DNA from: Myxococcales bacterium
GTDB taxonomy: Bacteria; Myxococcota_A; Polyangia; Nannocystales; Nannocystaceae
Reading direction: 5' to 3'
NCBI GenBank assembly: GCA_020431135.1
Contig: JAGQIT010000446.1
Location: 1-7,683 of the forward strand
Length of the DNA: 7,683 bases
Both the position numbers and the translations under genes were made by a program. Positions 5,502 through 7,683 of the stretch are shown here, piece by piece; position 1 is the first letter of the stretch, and each line of letters starts with the position of its first letter. A model generated the notes under the pieces. That model was not told the origin of the DNA, did no database searches, and saw nothing but the letters and a program-made list of their open reading frames with translations.

Positions 5502-5582
5502 CGTCGCCGCGAGCTTGGCACGGAGGGGCGCGCGCGAGCAAGGCGGCGGCGCGGACGTTCGCGCGGGCGACAGGTGGTCCAC

Positions 5583-5848
5583 AGGCTGTGGGTGCGCGGA
5601 GCGACGAGAGGCCGCGAGCGTCGGAGGTCGTCGTCATGCCGCCGACCTCGACGACATCACGAGCCCCGGCCCCGCGGGGAGTCGGCGGTCCTGGCTCGAG
5701 CGCGTCACGTGAGTCGGGGGCCCTCGCGTCGGATCCCGTGCAGGCGAGGGGGCTGCCGCTCCCTGGGGTCTTCGCGGATGGGCTTCACATGAACGCGCGA
5801 GCCTTCGTCGCCATGCGGTCGGTCCCGCTACGGGTGACTTGCGGCGGC
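5583..5848. other. Spacer upstream of the DUF5690 gene, no gene seen
   Basis: It should hold the promoter of the DUF5690 gene and the 3' end of the AAA-TPR transcript, both on the minus strand, but neither is convincing. A 7-bp inverted repeat, CCCTCGC 5721-5727 with GCGAGGG 5744-5750 around 16 bases, could be a weak terminator; no T tract follows. Open frames through it are antisense shadows. Confidence 0.45.
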
Positions 5849-7683
5849 CTACGGCGCTGGGACCTGCAGGAGGGCGTCAGCCGCTGCCGCTCGATCGGCG
5901 TCGTTGGCCGCCGAGGCGAGCTCTCGGCCGCGCTCGAGGAGCAGGCGGAGCAGCGGCCGGCGCTCGCGGGTCTCGCCGAGGCGCTCGGCCGCGGCGGCGA
6001 GGTGCTCGTCCCAGCTCGCGTCGCCGTCGCTCCAGCGCCCCTCGGCCGCGGCGAGAACAGCGAGGCCGAGGTGGGCCTGCGCGTCGAGCAAGCGGTCGCC
6101 CGCGTCCTTCCCGAGATAATTGGAAAAAACGCGGCGGGCGGGCTCGTCGCGGCCGCGGAGGAGGAGGGCGACGCCGGCGTTGAGGCGGACGCCGCGGGCG
6201 TAGCGGGAGCCGGTCGCCGCGAAGAGCAGCTCGGCGCGGCGGTAGTGGGCGAGGGCGGCCTCGAGCTTGTGCTCGTCGATCGCCAGGTCGCCGAGGCCGC
6301 CGTGGGCGAAGGCCAGCGCCTTGCGGTCGCCGACGACCTCGGCGCTCGCGCGGGCGCGGTCGAACCACCGGTGGGCCTCATCCCAGCGCGCGCGGCGGAG
6401 GGCGATCTCGGCGAGGTGGCCGTAGCAGCGCGGGAGGAGGGCGCTGAGATCGAGCGCCTCGGCGCCGGCGATCGCCGCCTCGAGGTGGGCCTCGGCGTCG
6501 TCCAGGCGATCGATCGCCCGCAGGCTCGCGGCGAGGGCGAGGTGGGCCCGGGCCGCGCCCTCGCGATCGTCGGCCTCGTCGCAGCGGGCGATCGCCTCCT
6601 TCAGCAGCGCCTCGCTCGTCGAGAATTCACCGGCGAAGCGAGCGTCGAGCCCGCGCAGGCGCAGGAGGTCGCCGACGACCGCGGCGGCGCCGAGGCGGCG
6701 GGCCCAGGCCTCGAGGGCCGCGACCTCGGCTGTACGCGCGGCGGCGTCGCTGGCCGAGCCGCGCATCCACCGGAGCCACGCGCCCTGGACCGCGGCGCGG
6801 AGGCGGCGGAGGTCGTCAGCGGCGAGCTCGAGCTCGTCGAAGAGCGCGCCCAGGTCGTCGAGGATCGGCTCGGCGCGCTGGTAGGCGCCGGTGAGCTGGA
6901 GGCGGTAGCAGGCGTCGATCAGCGGGTCGATCGCCGCCTCGCCGTCGCCGGCGGCGATCCGGTGGCGAGCGAGGCGCTCGGCGTAGCGCAGCGGGCGGTC
7001 GCCGTAGCGGCCCTCGAGCATCGCCGCGCAGGCCCGGTGGTGATCGACGAGGCGGCCGGCGTCGGCGGCGAGGCGGACGAGGCTCTCGCGGAGCATGCCG
7101 TGGGCGAAGGCGAAGCCGCGCGGCGTGGCGACGGCGAGGCGCTGACGGAAGAGGCGCTCGATCCAGTCGTCATCGACGACCGCGTCGGCGCGCGCGCAGG
7201 CGTCGCGCCACTCGTCGACGTCGACCTTGGCGCCGAGGGCCGCCGCGAGCTCGAGGGCGCGGCGGGCCGCGTCGGCCGTCGCCGGATCGCCGGCGGCGAG
7301 CGCCTGATCGATCCGCCGCGACCACAGCTCGTGGAGATCGTCGGGGAGGGCGACGGTCGCCCCCTCGGCGAGGCGGAAGCCGGCGGCCGTCGGCACCAGG
7401 AGGCCGCGCTCGACCCAGTCGCCGACGAGTTCGACCGCGAACATCGGGTTGCCGAGGGTTCTCCGGGCGATCGCGTCGACGAGCTCGCCGTCGAAGCCGA
7501 GGAGGCCGCTGACCAGGAGCCGGTGGTGGCGCTCCGCGAGCGGCCTGACCTCGAGGACATCCACGCCGGCGTCGCGGCGCTCGACGTCGGCGAGGAGGCG
7601 GGCGGCCTGCGGGCGGTCGCCGACGTGCTCGTCGCGGATCGTCAGGAGGATCAGCGCCGGCAGCGGCCCGGCGCGCAGGAGCG
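5849..7683 (-). CDS. AAA_16/STAND ATPase with TPR repeats, C-terminal 610 residues (partial)
   Basis: The frame ends at TAG 5849-5851 and stays open to base 7683, so the true start is beyond the window; GTG 7564 is an internal codon. The first residues (PLPALILLTIRDE, about 6-18) match the sensor strand of the AAA_16/STAND ATPase domain in PknK-like kinases, adenylate cyclase-linked ATPases and MalT-type regulators. GNPMFAVELV at about 77-86 is the conserved GNPxF motif. FAFAHGMLRESLV near 190-202 followed by HHRACAAMLE is the usual post-ATPase helical signature. Residues about 336-570 are Ala/Leu/Arg-rich helical pairs of TPR type, at least five repeats. There is no C-terminal LuxR helix-turn-helix; the protein ends LLQVPAP. 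The missing N-terminus should contain the Walker A/B motifs and, in myxobacteria, often a Ser/Thr kinase domain. Its likely role is ATP-dependent signalling or scaffolding. The partner cannot be named. Confidence 0.85.
   Translation of the reverse strand, partial: LLRAGPLPALILLTIRDEHVGDRPQAARLLADVERRDAGVDVLEVRPLAERHHRLLVSGLLGFDGELVDAIARRTLGNPMFAVELVGDWVERGLLVPTAAGFRLAEGATVALPDDLHELWSRRIDQALAAGDPATADAARRALELAAALGAKVDVDEWRDACARADAVVDDDWIERLFRQRLAVATPRGFAFAHGMLRESLVRLAADAGRLVDHHRACAAMLEGRYGDRPLRYAERLARHRIAAGDGEAAIDPLIDACYRLQLTGAYQRAEPILDDLGALFDELELAADDLRRLRAAVQGAWLRWMRGSASDAAARTAEVAALEAWARRLGAAAVVGDLLRLRGLDARFAGEFSTSEALLKEAIARCDEADDREGAARAHLALAASLRAIDRLDDAEAHLEAAIAGAEALDLSALLPRCYGHLAEIALRRARWDEAHRWFDRARASAEVVGDRKALAFAHGGLGDLAIDEHKLEAALAHYRRAELLFAATGSRYARGVRLNAGVALLLRGRDEPARRVFSNYLGKDAGDRLLDAQAHLGLAVLAAAEGRWSDGDASWDEHLAAAAERLGETRERRPLLRLLLERGRELASAANDADRAAAADALLQVPAP

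Noticed and set aside
4183..5637. 484-aa minus-strand Arg/Pro-rich frame overlapping the DUF5690 gene
   Set aside because: Same strand, wrong frame; no hydrophobic segments or domains, whereas the other frame has conserved TM motifs.
4584..5792. 402-aa plus-strand frame antisense to the DUF5690 gene
   Set aside because: Highly charged Glu/Arg/Gly-rich product without motifs, opposite a clear 12-TM protein; a codon-bias artefact.

Overview
The window is a very GC-rich bacterial segment with codons almost always ending in G or C. Long antisense ORFs run through most genes as a by-product of that bias. Gene content suggests a member of the Myxococcota, perhaps Nannocystis-like: a glyoxalase II, a two-PDZ HtrA protease with a signal peptide, a large AAA/STAND-TPR protein, a DUF5690 membrane protein and a Gly/Ser/Arg low-complexity tail. 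The taxonomic placement is inference and no marker gene proves it.

Layout from left to right. (1) 1-315, plus strand: the C-terminal 104 residues of a protein made only of Gly/Ser/Arg/Phe/Tyr repeats, whose N-terminus lies outside the window. A perfect 16-bp palindrome and a strong hairpin separate it from the next gene. (2) 464-1231, plus: hydroxyacylglutathione hydrolase (glyoxalase II) with all metal ligands present. (3) 1232-1530: a gene-free spacer with a composite 71-nt hairpin. It is followed at 1531-1566 by a textbook intrinsic terminator that serves the minus strand. (4) 1613-3091, minus: HtrA/Deg-type periplasmic serine protease with an intact catalytic triad and two PDZ domains. 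(5) 3092-3350: divergent intergenic region with a 10-bp phased repeat, an imperfect inverted repeat and a candidate promoter. (6) 3351-3956, plus: M15/VanY-like zinc D,D-peptidase with no signal peptide and a very acidic C-terminal tail. (7) 3957-4178: convergent spacer with two copies of a 25-bp repeat; the second copy overlaps the stop codon of the next gene. (8) 4179-5501 (or 5582), minus: a 12-TM MFS-like protein that I recognise as DUF5690. (9) 5583-5848: spacer with nothing strong. (10) 5849-7683, minus: the C-terminal 610 residues of an AAA_16/STAND ATPase plus TPR protein, open through the right edge.

The genes do not form one operon or one obvious pathway. Strands alternate, most genes have their own flanking spacers, and functions are separate: methylglyoxal detoxification, envelope protein quality control, peptidoglycan-type peptide hydrolysis, membrane transport and signalling. 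HtrA and the M15 peptidase share a divergent control region, so co-regulation in response to envelope stress is possible but unproven. I did not find a clear new multi-gene system. The least explained items are the structured intergenic elements, the signal-less acidic-tailed M15 enzyme and the low-complexity RGG/FSGG tail.
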